A stretch of 64,000 nt of DNA. Source: DALYJJ01 sp033763935 (GTDB taxonomy: Bacteria > Acidobacteriota > Terriglobia > Bryobacterales > Bryobacteraceae). Positions 41,556 through 50,261 of this stretch are shown one piece after another. Under the pieces are notes generated by a model. It ran no database searches. It saw only the letters and a program-made list of their open reading frames with translations, and had not been told where the DNA came from. The stretch lies in contig JANRJO010000044.1 of the NCBI GenBank assembly GCA_033763935.1, forward strand, positions 62,001-126,000. The letters run 5' to 3'. The position numbers and the translations under genes were made by a program. The first letter of the stretch is position 1. Every line of letters starts with the position of its first letter.

Positions 41556-41696
41556 GCCTATTAGACGGATAACGCCCGGCGCCAAGAACTTGGCGGATTA
41601 CTCAGATAAGACGAGTTCTCGTCACCCAAGCGGCGCCGGTTTCATCGGGAACACAACAGCTTAGGAAGCGGTCTCGCAAATGCAATGCACTGAGGC

Positions 41697-43337
41697 GTGA
41701 CACCGCTCCTTATGGCTCCCACGCTCCTCGAATTCCTTACGCCGCCTGGCGTCTCACCGGACACCATCCCTAGCGACGGCTTCGTCGAGCTTGTGGCCGA
41801 GTTCGTTTCGGCACTGGACGGTTCCATCTCGGAACAAGCTCCGGACCAAACCGAAACGGATCGGGGTCCACGAGAGAGGGCCCGCGGCGCCGAGTCGCAT
41901 TCGGAGCAGACCCGCCGCAGCGACGATGAAGCGGTGATTTCTCACCCCATCCACGCGATGATGTTGTGCACGACGCTGCCGGTCCCGCCTCCTCAAGCGC
42001 CGATAGGTCTCGGGCTTCCAGAGGCGCAGGCCACGAGCGATCAGAGCGAGCCCGTTGTGGCCGTGGAAGTGCCCATCGCGGAGGCAGCAACGAATGCCAA
42101 CGAGATCGCGGCGGGTGACCGGCAGGAATCGCAGGAGTTTGATTACCCCGTGAAGACGATATGGGGAGAGCAATCGCCGCCGGTACCCACTATCTCGGAG
42201 AGCCCGCTCCCGAAATCGGGTCCAGAGGAACCAGAGCCCGTGGTGTCGCACAGCAAACCCGAGATCGAGCACGAACGGTCAGCGCCGGCCCCTTCGGACA
42301 GCCGGCTTGCAGCGCCCTTGCCCCAGGCCTCACCTTCCGTGATCATAGAGACGCCTCTCCCCCGCATAGCCGGGCCAACACCGCAGCCGCCTCGCATTCA
42401 GGAACCGATCTCGGACCATCCCAGCCGTACATCCGATCCTCAAGAGGCATATTCGGCGCAGCCGAAGGCCGAGCCGGTGACAAGGCGGGACACAGGGCAG
42501 CCCCCGACCACTCCCGCGTTCGGCGTTTCGATTGAACCGGCTCGCCCGCCGGCGAAGACTGCTCGCGACGATTCTGACCACGCCGTTCGGTCGACCGGCC
42601 CGTCCGGGGGCGCGATAGCACCGGCGCCGTCAGCAACGCCCGAGCCCCATCGCGACAAGAAAGTCGATCCGATCGCACCTCCGAGCCATGAACAGCGGCA
42701 CGAACCACGGGAAGAACCGCGCGCTGCGGCGCGAATCCCAGAGGGGCGCATAACTGAGGCCAGTGGCCCAGTCCGGGACACCTTTTCTTTGGCGGACAGT
42801 CAGCCACCCGTGAGTCTTCCGTCTCCGCCGGAGATCGCTGCTGCCCCGGCAGGCGGCAGCCGCAAAGAGGCAGCTCAAGGCACCGCCGAAGTGACACACT
42901 CCCGCGACGTGACCCCTGCCGTGCCGCCCGCGCCCCGCCTGCCAGGGCCCCCGGAAATTGCCTTTCGCGTCGGCGGAGTTCGGGATCAGGACGTCGAGGT
43001 TCGCGTGCGAGAAGGAGCCGGGGGCATCGACGTCGTCGTCCGCGGCCGCAACTCGGAGCTGGCGAGCGAGTTGCGGGGACAGTTGGGCGATCTGGTGGCA
43101 CGCCTGGAAGATCGTGGGTACGAGGCTCGAACCTGGATTCCCGGCGAAGGGACGTATTCAGAGATTCGCACCGAGAAGTCGTCGGCGGAAGGCTTCTTTG
43201 AACCTGGTGACCGCGGAACCTCGCACGGTCGCGAGCAGCAAGCTGCTTCATCCGACGGCCGCCAGCAGCAGCGGCGAAACCGACCCCATTGGTTGGACCG
43301 CTTCGAACACACCTATCGCGAGGAGGCTCGCCAGTGA
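41697..43337 (+). CDS. fliK: FliK-like hook-length control protein
   Basis: 546 residues, placed first in the plus-strand flagellar operon just before flgD, the usual place of fliK. It is long, Pro/Glu/Ser-rich and low in complexity between about 40 and 400 (typical FliK disordered ruler region). The C-terminal part has a compact domain with FRVGGVRDQDVEVRVREGAGGIDVVVRGRNSELASELRGQLGDLVARLEDRGYEARTWIP, resembling the FliK C-terminal export-gate switch. I use the GTG at 41697 with GAGG closely upstream; the ATG at 41712 is an alternative. The call rests on position, composition and the C-terminal fold rather than on strong motif identity. Confidence 0.7.
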   Translation: MTPLLMAPTLLEFLTPPGVSPDTIPSDGFVELVAEFVSALDGSISEQAPDQTETDRGPRERARGAESHSEQTRRSDDEAVISHPIHAMMLCTTLPVPPPQAPIGLGLPEAQATSDQSEPVVAVEVPIAEAATNANEIAAGDRQESQEFDYPVKTIWGEQSPPVPTISESPLPKSGPEEPEPVVSHSKPEIEHERSAPAPSDSRLAAPLPQASPSVIIETPLPRIAGPTPQPPRIQEPISDHPSRTSDPQEAYSAQPKAEPVTRRDTGQPPTTPAFGVSIEPARPPAKTARDDSDHAVRSTGPSGGAIAPAPSATPEPHRDKKVDPIAPPSHEQRHEPREEPRAAARIPEGRITEASGPVRDTFSLADSQPPVSLPSPPEIAAAPAGGSRKEAAQGTAEVTHSRDVTPAVPPAPRLPGPPEIAFRVGGVRDQDVEVRVREGAGGIDVVVRGRNSELASELRGQLGDLVARLEDRGYEARTWIPGEGTYSEIRTEKSSAEGFFEPGDRGTSHGREQQAASSDGRQQQRRNRPHWLDRFEHTYREEARQ

Positions 43338-43609
43338 ACATCGCCGGCATTCGATCCGACACCGACACGAGCACGCCGAAAGCCGCCATCCCGCAAGGAG
43401 TCGCGGATAAGACTGCCTTCCTTACCCTGCTCGTCGCGCAGATTCGTCACCAGGACCCGCTGAACCCGGCCGACGGTGTTCAGTTTCTGACCCAGTTGAC
43501 GCAATTCACCACGCTGGAGCAAACGATGGAGATGCGCACAGAACTCGAGAAGATACGCGAGCTGCTGGCCGCCCAACAGACGCCGCCGGCAGGCGATGGA
43601 GAGGTCTAG
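43334..43609 (+). CDS. flgD: Hook-cap protein FlgD (short, N-terminal domain only)
   Basis: 91 residues from the GTG at 43334, which has a perfect AGGAGG 7 nt upstream and overlaps the fliK stop. The conserved FlgD N-terminus is present: DKTAFLTLLVAQIRHQDPLNPADGVQFLTQLTQFTTLEQTMEM. Full-size FlgD (200 residues or more) continues with a tudor/FnIII-like part that caps the hook, and that part is absent. A separate protein may supply it, or the short form is enough, as in some other phyla. Confidence 0.85.
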   Translation: MNIAGIRSDTDTSTPKAAIPQGVADKTAFLTLLVAQIRHQDPLNPADGVQFLTQLTQFTTLEQTMEMRTELEKIRELLAAQQTPPAGDGEV

Positions 43610-43611
43610 CC

Positions 43612-43866
43612 GTGGACGCGGCCCCACTCGAGCTGATCGGGCACCTGTCCGATGTCCCCGTAGACGTCGATCTCGAACTGGACCGCAAACCCATGAGTAT
43701 GCGTGAGGTCCTGGAACTGGACGTCGGCAGCGTGATCAAGATGACACGCTCGGCGGGAGAGAACATCGACATCCTGATCGGCGGGGCCTTAGTCGGATTC
43801 GGAGAGATCGTGATCATAGAAGACGGCATGGGGGTTCGTATCACGGACTTCAACGTGGAGGAGTGA
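43612..43866 (+). CDS. fliN: Flagellar motor switch protein FliN
   Basis: 84 residues from the GTG at 43612. It is a SpoA-domain protein: LIGHLSDVPVDVDLELDRKPMSMREVLELDVGSVIKMTRSAGENIDILIGGALVGFGEIVIIEDGMGVRITDF. FliN forms the lower part of the C-ring. A second SpoA-domain gene, longer, sits at 51052-51855. Start and stop overlap with the neighbours indicate co-translation with fliO. Confidence 0.92.
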   Translation: MDAAPLELIGHLSDVPVDVDLELDRKPMSMREVLELDVGSVIKMTRSAGENIDILIGGALVGFGEIVIIEDGMGVRITDFNVEE

Positions 43867-44108
43867 TGGTAGCCCGAATTGTCGGTTGGGTAAAGGCACA
43901 GACGCGAACGCTGACGGCTGCGGTCGGGCGAAGGCCGCTGCTCGAATCCGTCGACAGGTTGCGCCTTGGCCCCCAGCACACGCTGCACATGGTGCGGGCG
44001 CGCGGACGCCTCCTGCTGGTATCGGTTCATCCGCATGGCTCTTCCCTGGTGGCCGATCTGGGCGCCGCGCGTGAGAAGCGAACGCGGCGGGAAAGGCCCT
44101 GCAGGTGA
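43866..44108 (+). CDS. fliO: FliO-like protein without membrane anchor
   Basis: 80 residues between fliN and fliP, the standard place of fliO. The pattern QHTLHMVRARGRLLLVSVHPHGSSLVADLG resembles the FliO cytoplasmic domain (K-x-L-x-(V/L)-x2-V-x4-LLLG). The N-terminal TM helix of FliO is not there; the start MVARIVGWVKAQTRTLTAAVG is only mildly hydrophobic. The ATG at 43866 uses the last base of the fliN stop; a GTG 3 nt upstream is possible. Call mainly from position. Confidence 0.6.
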   Translation: MVARIVGWVKAQTRTLTAAVGRRPLLESVDRLRLGPQHTLHMVRARGRLLLVSVHPHGSSLVADLGAAREKRTRRERPCR

Positions 44109-44806
44109 TGCCGTTCTTGGTGGCGGCGGCAACCGACCCCTTCCTGGGTGTCACCTTCACACCGGGCAAGGGCGGAGCCTCCCTCTCCGTCCCTGTTCAG
44201 ATTGCCGTTCTCCTCACGCTGCTCACGCTGCTGCCGGCCGCGCTAATGACCGTCACACCGTTCCTGCGGATTGCCGTGGTGTTGCACTTTCTAAGGCAGG
44301 CCTTGGGGACTCAGACGACGCCCTCCAACCAGGTGTTGGTCGGCCTGGCTCTCTTTCTCAGTCTCGTCATTATGAAGCCGGTTCTCAGCGAGATGTACAC
44401 CCGCGGATGGGAGCCGATGGAACGCGGCCAAATCACCGCCGCCGAAGCCTATGAGGCGGCCTCAGCTCCGCTCAAGACGTTTCTCTCGCGCTTCGTACGT
44501 GAGAAAGACGCGGCCCTCTTCATTGAAATCTCGAAGTCTCCGCCACCGGCCAAGCCCGCCGATCTTGATCTGCGAATCCTGATACCGGCCTACATCCTTT
44601 CCGAACTCAAGACCGCGTTTCAGATCGGGGCCGTGCTGTTTCTGCCATTCCTGGTGATCGACCTGGTGGTGGCATCGGTCACATTGTCAGTCGGCATGGT
44701 CCAGCTTCCACCCGTCATGCTGTCCGCGCCTCTTAAAGTTCTTCTGTTCGTGTTGGTGGACGGCTGGAACCTTGTCGTCGGATCTCTGGTCAAGAGCTTC
44801 TACTGA
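44108..44806 (+). CDS. fliP: Flagellar export gate protein FliP
   Basis: 232 residues. FliP with FliQ and FliR makes the export gate. Clear family features: VQIAVLLTLLTLLPAALMTVTPFLRIAVVLHFLRQALGTQTTPSNQVLVGLALFLSLVIMKPV, LSRFVREKDAALFIEI and ILIPAYILSELKTAFQIGAVLFLPFLVIDLVVASVTLSVGMVQLPPVMLSAPLKVLLFVLVDGWNLVVGSL. The ATG at 44108 overlaps the fliO stop (TGATG). Confidence 0.96.
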   Translation: MPFLVAAATDPFLGVTFTPGKGGASLSVPVQIAVLLTLLTLLPAALMTVTPFLRIAVVLHFLRQALGTQTTPSNQVLVGLALFLSLVIMKPVLSEMYTRGWEPMERGQITAAEAYEAASAPLKTFLSRFVREKDAALFIEISKSPPPAKPADLDLRILIPAYILSELKTAFQIGAVLFLPFLVIDLVVASVTLSVGMVQLPPVMLSAPLKVLLFVLVDGWNLVVGSLVKSFY

Positions 44807-44814
44807 GGCCCCTC

Positions 44815-45084
44815 ATGAGCGAAGCAACTGTAGTCGACCTCCTGCGCCAGGCATTAATGGCTGCCTTCTGGCTGAGCCTGCCGTTGTTGGCAGTGGGATT
44901 CGTCGCGGGCATCGTGGTCTCTTTGGTGCAAATCGTAACGTCCATGCAGGACTCGGCGTTCGCCACGGTGCCGAAGCTAGGTGCGTTCCTGGCGGCGCTG
45001 CTGCTACTGCTGCCCTGGATGATTCTCCGGCTGGTGTCTTACACCACCCATTTGTTCGGCGACTTCTCCCGCTATGCGCGCTGA
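44815..45084 (+). CDS. fliQ: Flagellar export gate protein FliQ
   Basis: 89 residues with two TM segments: LRQALMAAFWLSLPLLAVGFVAGIVVSLVQIVTSMQDSAFATVPKLGAFLAALLLLLPWMILRLVSYT, the standard FliQ pattern. The gene starts 8 nt after fliP and overlaps fliR by 11 nt. Confidence 0.95.
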   Translation: MSEATVVDLLRQALMAAFWLSLPLLAVGFVAGIVVSLVQIVTSMQDSAFATVPKLGAFLAALLLLLPWMILRLVSYTTHLFGDFSRYAR

Positions 45085-45847
45085 CCTGCAGTTCAACTAC
45101 GCGGCGCTGCTGAGCTTCCTGCTCGTACTGGCGCGAGTGTCGGGCGTGTTCGCCCTCGTCCCGATTCCCGGCTTCCGGCAGGCCCCCGCCTTGCCGCGCG
45201 TCGTGCTATCGGTGGCCATGACGTTCGCGCTCCTGCCGGTCTGGCCGGCCGCACCGGCCGTCGTTAGCAGCACGGGCGGCTTGGTGGGCATGGTGGGCGC
45301 GGAGGCCCTTTTCGGCTTGGCGCTCGGGGTCGCGGTTTCGATACTCACCGAGTTCGTCCTACTCGCGATGCAGGTACTGGGCCTTCAAGCCGGCTACTCC
45401 TACGCTTCAACAATTGACCCCTCCAGCCAGGCCGATGCCGGCATCCTCCAGGTGATCGGACAACTGGCGGCGAGCCTTCTGTTCTTTGCAGCGGGGTTCG
45501 ACCGCCAGGTCATCCGCACACTGGCTCTGAGTTTCGAGGCTCAGCCGGCCGGCGCGATAGCCATTCACCCCGACTGGGGCTCGAGGTTGATCCATCTCGC
45601 CGCCGACATCTTCACGCTGGGGGTCAGACTGGCAATGCCGGTGGTGGCTTTGCTGCTGCTCGTGGATGTCGCGCTGGCGCTGCTCGGCCGAATCAATGCC
45701 CAACTGCAGCTGCTCTCGCTGGCGTTCCCGGCGAAGATGCTGGCGGCTTGGGTCTTCCTCGCGGCGACGGCCTCCACGCTGCCCATGGTGTATCAGCTCG
45801 CAGCGCGTAACGTGGCTGCGGCGCTCGAGGGTTTCGTGAGGCGCTGA
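45074..45847 (+). CDS. fliR: Flagellar export gate protein FliR
   Basis: 257 residues with about six TM segments. Typical FliR parts are LVLARVSGVFALVPIPGFRQAPALPRVVLSVAMTFALLP, GLALGVAVSILTEFVLLAMQVLGLQAGYSYASTIDPSSQADAGILQVIGQLAASLLFFA and LALLGRINAQLQLLSLAFPAKMLAAW. It starts inside fliQ and its stop overlaps the flhB start, so gate components are made together. Confidence 0.95.
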   Translation: MRADLQFNYAALLSFLLVLARVSGVFALVPIPGFRQAPALPRVVLSVAMTFALLPVWPAAPAVVSSTGGLVGMVGAEALFGLALGVAVSILTEFVLLAMQVLGLQAGYSYASTIDPSSQADAGILQVIGQLAASLLFFAAGFDRQVIRTLALSFEAQPAGAIAIHPDWGSRLIHLAADIFTLGVRLAMPVVALLLLVDVALALLGRINAQLQLLSLAFPAKMLAAWVFLAATASTLPMVYQLAARNVAAALEGFVRR

Positions 45848-46899
45848 TGTCGGAGCAACGGACCGAACAACCGACGCAGCAGCGCCTCAACAAGGCGCGC
45901 AAGGAAGGCCGCTACCCGGTCAGCAAGGAGTTCGTCGGCGGTCTGCAGTTTTTCGTGGTAATCATGCTGGCGGCCTCGGGAGCCGGAGCATGGTTCAACG
46001 CGACGAGGGCCGCCCTGCGGAACATTCTCTCCGGAGCCGTCCATCAGGAGGTGACCCCCCAGTCCGCGCCGCGCCTTCTCCATGAGGCGGTCCTCCCCAT
46101 GGCCCTGCCGCTGCTTTGGCTCGCCGCCGCCCTGATGGCCATCTCCCTGGCCGCCCAACTCGCATCCACCGGAATGGGGCTTTCCTTCAACCGGCTCTCG
46201 CTCGACCTGAAGCGGCTGAATCCTGCGTCCCACCTCAAGGAACTGCCTCGACGCAATCTTCCCGCTCTGGGATACGCTCTCATCCTTCTGCCGGTATTCC
46301 TGGCCGCCGTCTGGGTAGTGGTCAGCGATAACATCGTCCTCTTCGCACGACTGCCACTCTTTTCCCCCGAAGTCGCCGTCGCCAAGGTCGGGGCGGTCCT
46401 CGAAGATCTGCTGTGGAAGGCGGCGGGCGTATTTCTGGTGCTGGGCGTGGTCGATCTCTTTCTCAAGCGCCGCCGCTACCAGAAGGACCTCCGGATGTCT
46501 AAGCAGGAGATCCGGGACGAGATGAAGGAGTCGGAAGGCAATCCGCAGGTCAAAGGGCGCATCCGGCGTCTGCAGCGCGATCTGCTGCGGCGCAAGATGA
46601 TGAGCCAGGTTCCGAAGGCGTCGGCGGTGGTCGTCAATCCGACGCACTTCGCGGTCGCAATCAAGTACGAGCCGGAGGCCATGGCGGCGCCGAAGGTAGT
46701 CGCGAAGGGCAAGAACTACCTGGCGCTTCGCATCCGGCAGGTGGCGGTCGAACACCAGGTGCCGATCGTCGAGAACCCGCCGCTGGCGCAGGCCCTCTAC
46801 AAGTCGGTCGAAGTGGGCGAGGACATACCCGTCGAGTTGTACCGCGCGGTAGCCGAGGTCCTGGCGTACATCTTCCGGCTGATGAACAGGCGGATGTAA
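45847..46899 (+). CDS. flhB: Flagellar export switch protein FlhB
   Basis: 350 residues. FlhB controls the switch of substrate specificity from hook to filament through self-cleavage at NPTH. The start MSEQRTEQPTQQRLNKARKEGRYPVSKEF is typical (E-x-(T/P)-x-(P/A)T-x2-(R/K)-x3-AR-x-(E/K)G), followed by four TM segments. The cytoplasmic part has SKQEIRDEMKESEGNPQVKGRIRRLQRD and the autocleavage site VVVNPTHFAVAIKY. C-terminal end YRAVAEVLAYIFRL is also standard. Confidence 0.97.
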   Translation: MSEQRTEQPTQQRLNKARKEGRYPVSKEFVGGLQFFVVIMLAASGAGAWFNATRAALRNILSGAVHQEVTPQSAPRLLHEAVLPMALPLLWLAAALMAISLAAQLASTGMGLSFNRLSLDLKRLNPASHLKELPRRNLPALGYALILLPVFLAAVWVVVSDNIVLFARLPLFSPEVAVAKVGAVLEDLLWKAAGVFLVLGVVDLFLKRRRYQKDLRMSKQEIRDEMKESEGNPQVKGRIRRLQRDLLRRKMMSQVPKASAVVVNPTHFAVAIKYEPEAMAAPKVVAKGKNYLALRIRQVAVEHQVPIVENPPLAQALYKSVEVGEDIPVELYRAVAEVLAYIFRLMNRRM

Positions 46900-46902
46900 T
46901 CC

Positions 46903-49077
46903 ATGGCTTCTTCCACCACGAGCGTCGCCCCCGTCGGTTCGCAAGGTCCGCGGGACCCCATCCCTCCGCCGCACCATAGCGGTCCAAAGGCGGCGAAGGC
47001 GTTACAGGGCGACAGCGTGGTGCTGACGCTCACCCGGCTGCCATGGAAGGACATGGCCGTGCCCCTGGCCGTGCTCTCCATCGTGTTGGCGATGATCACA
47101 CCGCTGCCCTCCTTCCTGGTGGACGTCTTGATCAGCGCCAACATCACGCTCTCGGTGATCGTGCTGTTGGTGGCGATGTACATCACCCGCCCCGCGGAGT
47201 TCAGCGTCTTTCCGACCACGCTTCTGCTGCTCACCCTGTTCCGGCTTGCCCTCAACATCTCCTCTTCGCGACTCATCCTATTGAACGGTAACAGCGGCAC
47301 CGCCGCGGCGGGTCACGTCATCGAGGCATTCGGGAGCTTTGTGGTAGGCGGGAACTACATCATCGGAACGGTGATTTTCCTGGTCCTGGTCGCCATCCAA
47401 TATGTGGTCATCAATCACGGCGCCGTGCGCATCTCGGAGGTGACCGCCCGTTTCACCCTCGACGCTCTCCCCGGAAAACAGATGTCGATCGATTCGGATC
47501 TGAACGCCGGCTTGATCGACGAAAGCGAAGCACGCACCCGCCGGAAGCAACTCGCGGCGGAGGCGGAGTTCTACGGCGCGATGGACGGCGCCTCGCGATT
47601 CACACAGCGGGACGCTATCGCCAGCATCCTGATCACGGGCATCAACATCATCGCCGGATTCCTGATTGGTGTGCTCCAGCACGGCATGGAACTGCGCCGG
47701 GCCCTGGAGACGTACACGGTCCTCACCATCGGCGATGGCCTCGTTACCGTGATCCCGGCGCTGATGATCTCCGTATCCGGTGGCCTCATCGTCACCCGTA
47801 CGAGTTCGGAAGAACGCCTCGGCTCGGACCTCCGCACCCAGATGTTCACGCGCTCGCAGCCGTTGCTGCTCGCCGCAGGCGTGCTGATTGCGATGGCCGC
47901 CTTCCCGGGTCTTCCCAAGATCCCGTTCCTTCTGCTGGGAGGCGGCGTCGGGTACGCAGGGTGGCAGCTACGACGCAAGGAGATGGCTCCTCAAGGTCGC
48001 GCGGGGGGTGCGGATGCCGCTGCCAAGGGAGGCACTGGCGCACCCGCGAAGGAGAATCTCGAGACGCTGCTCAAGGTGGAACCACTGGCTATCGAAGTGG
48101 GTCTGGGGCTGGTGAAGCTGGTGGAGGGCGGGGCCAATTCGGTACTGCTTCGGCGGATTGCGGGCATCCGTCGCCAGCTCGCCGCCGATCTTGGATACCT
48201 GCTGCCTCCCGTGCGCGTGACGGACAATCTGCAGCTGCGCGCCGGAGAGTACGCCATTCAGGTCAAGGGAGTGGAGGTGTCGCGTTTCGAGCTGCCCCAG
48301 GGCGTGGAACTGGCGATCGCCTCCGGCAGAGCAACCGGCGCCATCCAGGGCACTCCCACAAAGGATCCGGCGTTCGGGCTTCCGGCCTTCTGGATTTCGG
48401 CGGACGCGGTGGAGCAGGCGCGCCGCGCGGGCTACACAGTGGTCGACGGCGTGAGCGTGCTCACCACTCATCTGGGAGAGGTCATCCGCCGCCACGCGCA
48501 CGAGATCTTCTCCCGGCAGGACGCCAAGCAGCTGCTCGACCGCGTCTCAGAGGAGAACCCGCGCGCGGTCGAGGACCTGGTGCCGAAGCTGCTTTCACTG
48601 GCGGTGGTGCAGAAGGTGCTTCAAAACCTGTTGCGGGAGCGGGCGTCGATCCGCGACGCCACATCGATTCTCGAAGCGCTGGGCGAGGCGGCTTCCGTAA
48701 CCCGGAATCCGGTGTTGCTGACGGAGTTCGTGCGCCAGTCGGTTCGGCGCATGATCGTGAAGCCGTACTTGAATCCATCGGGCGACCTTCCGGCCTGGTT
48801 CCTGGACGCGCCGCTCGAACGGGACGTGGAGGGTGGCGTGGAGCACACCGAGAACGTCAGTCACCTCGCTCTCGCTCCGCAGCGCATTCGCGAGATTGTC
48901 GACAAGATCGCGCAAGCGGTCGGCGCTGGCGAAACAACAGCGGTGCTCCTCACCAGTTCGGGTGCTCGCTATTTTTTGCGGCAGATGGTCGAACCGTCCC
49001 TGCCGGGCCTCGTAGTGCTTTCGCATAACGAGGTGCCGCCGGGGGTGAAGGTTCTTGCTCTAGGCATTGTTCGGTAG
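46903..49077 (+). CDS. flhA: Flagellar export gate protein FlhA
   Basis: 724 residues; FlhA forms the nonameric gate with a large cytoplasmic docking domain. TM part: LPSFLVDVLISANITLSVIVLLVAMYI, FSVFPTTLLLLTLFRLALNISSSRLIL, the FHIPEP-region equivalent DALPGKQMSIDSDLNAGLIDESEARTRRKQLAAEAEFYGAMDGASRFTQRDAIASI and VTVIPALMISVSGGLIVTR. The cytoplasmic domain includes PPVRVTDNLQLRAGEYAIQVKGVEV, GYTVVDGVSVLTTHLGEVIRRHAHEIFSRQDAKQLLD and ATSILEALGEAA. N-terminal 45 residues are extra and low in complexity. Confidence 0.97.
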   Translation: MASSTTSVAPVGSQGPRDPIPPPHHSGPKAAKALQGDSVVLTLTRLPWKDMAVPLAVLSIVLAMITPLPSFLVDVLISANITLSVIVLLVAMYITRPAEFSVFPTTLLLLTLFRLALNISSSRLILLNGNSGTAAAGHVIEAFGSFVVGGNYIIGTVIFLVLVAIQYVVINHGAVRISEVTARFTLDALPGKQMSIDSDLNAGLIDESEARTRRKQLAAEAEFYGAMDGASRFTQRDAIASILITGINIIAGFLIGVLQHGMELRRALETYTVLTIGDGLVTVIPALMISVSGGLIVTRTSSEERLGSDLRTQMFTRSQPLLLAAGVLIAMAAFPGLPKIPFLLLGGGVGYAGWQLRRKEMAPQGRAGGADAAAKGGTGAPAKENLETLLKVEPLAIEVGLGLVKLVEGGANSVLLRRIAGIRRQLAADLGYLLPPVRVTDNLQLRAGEYAIQVKGVEVSRFELPQGVELAIASGRATGAIQGTPTKDPAFGLPAFWISADAVEQARRAGYTVVDGVSVLTTHLGEVIRRHAHEIFSRQDAKQLLDRVSEENPRAVEDLVPKLLSLAVVQKVLQNLLRERASIRDATSILEALGEAASVTRNPVLLTEFVRQSVRRMIVKPYLNPSGDLPAWFLDAPLERDVEGGVEHTENVSHLALAPQRIREIVDKIAQAVGAGETTAVLLTSSGARYFLRQMVEPSLPGLVVLSHNEVPPGVKVLALGIVR

Positions 49078-49113
49078 GTAGTCGTTCGGCAGGTAGTGGT
49101 TCGACAGACGGCA
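49069..49113 (+). repeat. 15-bp tandem repeat at the flhA-flhF junction
   Basis: GTTCGGTAGGTAGTC (49069-49083) and GTTCGGCAGGTAGTG (49084-49098) agree at 13 of 15 positions; a third, worn copy starts with GTTCGACAG (49099). The first copy contains the flhA stop codon (TAG 49075-49077). The array lies before the flhF Shine-Dalgarno and makes most of the 49-nt gap. Confidence 0.6.
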
Positions 49114-49126
49114 GGTGAACGAGACG

Positions 49127-50254
49127 ATGAAGCTCAAGACGTACTATTCGGGCACGGTCGAGGCAGCGATGGAGCTGGCTCGAGAGCAGCTGGGACCGGA
49201 GGCGATGATCGTGTACTCGAGGAAGGCGGACCGTGAGAACCGCCATCTGGGCGAGTACGAGGTGGTCTTCGCATTGGATGAGTCAGGTTCCGCAGCGCCT
49301 GAAGCCAAGCCCTCAGAAGCGGCCGCGCCGCCTGCCGACGTACCGGCTCCCTGGACGGCGATGTCTGCCGAGATCGGGGACCTCCGGCGACAGTTGGAGC
49401 GCCTGACCGGCATCGTTTCCCGAGCCTCCCTTCCCCGCGGACAGGGAGCCCCCGAGTTTGCCGGGATCGCAGCGCTCCTCATCGACGAAGGCTTCGATGC
49501 AGAGCTGGTGCAGGAGTTGACCCAGGACGCGCAGTCACTGGTTCAGGTGACCGCGGCCGCTCCCGATCCCGCCCTTGCGGCAATGAGGGCGGCAATGGCT
49601 CGACGGCTGCGGCCCGCGCCGCCCTTCCTGGTGAGCGACGACCGGCGAAAAGTGGCGGCCTTCGTGGGCCCGGCCGGGGCGGGAAAGACCAGCACGATTG
49701 CCAAGTTCGCAGCCGCCTACGGGCTGGCCGCGCGCCGCTCGGCGTTCATCGTTTCCACCGACACATTGCGGGTCGGAGCCACCGATCAATTGCGTACCTA
49801 TGCCGCGATTCTGGGCGTGGGCTTCGAGATTGCGGAAACCCCTCGCGCGCTCGGGCAAATCCTCGAGGAGCTGCAGACGAAGGCCCTAGTCCTTGTTGAC
49901 ACACCGGGCTACGCCCCAGCGGAGATGGCCGATGCAGAGCCGCTCGCCCGCAGCATTTGCCGTATCCCCGAGGTAGAAGTTCACTTAGTACTAACGGCGA
50001 CGAGCAAAACGACCGATTTAATGCGTGCGATGGATCGATTCGGAATGTTCGCTCCAGCACAACTTGTGGTCACCCGGATGGACGAGACGGCGTCCTGCGC
50101 CGCCGCCCTGACGGCCTCGATCCGGAGCGGCCTTCCCATTGGGCATGTCGGGGTAGGTCCCGGGGTGCCGGAGGATGTGCGGCCGGTGAGCGTCTTCGAT
50201 CTGGCCGGGCTGGCGTTGCCGCCTAAGTCAGGAGGCGCCGCCGCGGCGGCGTGA
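49127..50254 (+). CDS. flhF: Flagellar placement GTPase FlhF
   Basis: 375 residues from the ATG at 49127 (AGGTGA upstream); a GTG at 49115 is in frame. FlhF is an SRP-type GTPase that places the first flagellar components at the cell pole. N-terminus MKLKTYYSGTVEAAMELAREQLGPEAMIVYSRK is the standard B domain. The NG domain carries the P-loop AFVGPAGAGKTSTIAKFAA, STDTLRVGATDQLRTYA, LVDTPGYAPAEM and VVTRMDETASCAAALT. The MinD-like partner flhG normally follows flhF; here fliA follows instead. Confidence 0.93.
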   Translation: MKLKTYYSGTVEAAMELAREQLGPEAMIVYSRKADRENRHLGEYEVVFALDESGSAAPEAKPSEAAAPPADVPAPWTAMSAEIGDLRRQLERLTGIVSRASLPRGQGAPEFAGIAALLIDEGFDAELVQELTQDAQSLVQVTAAAPDPALAAMRAAMARRLRPAPPFLVSDDRRKVAAFVGPAGAGKTSTIAKFAAAYGLAARRSAFIVSTDTLRVGATDQLRTYAAILGVGFEIAETPRALGQILEELQTKALVLVDTPGYAPAEMADAEPLARSICRIPEVEVHLVLTATSKTTDLMRAMDRFGMFAPAQLVVTRMDETASCAAALTASIRSGLPIGHVGVGPGVPEDVRPVSVFDLAGLALPPKSGGAAAAA

Positions 50255-50261
50255 GCGAGCG

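Noticed and set aside
41482..41696. Sigma54 promoter for flgF on the minus strand
   Set aside because: No TGGCAC-N5-TTGC type element found in the gap.
42343..43389. Minus-strand 348-residue frame opposite fliK
   Set aside because: Arg/Pro-rich shadow; fliK is supported by operon position and C-terminal fold.
47961..49028. 355-residue plus-strand frame within flhA
   Set aside because: Out-of-frame Gly/Arg-rich reading of flhA.
49069..49113. CRISPR-like array
   Set aside because: Direct tandem copies of 15 bp without spacers and no cas genes.
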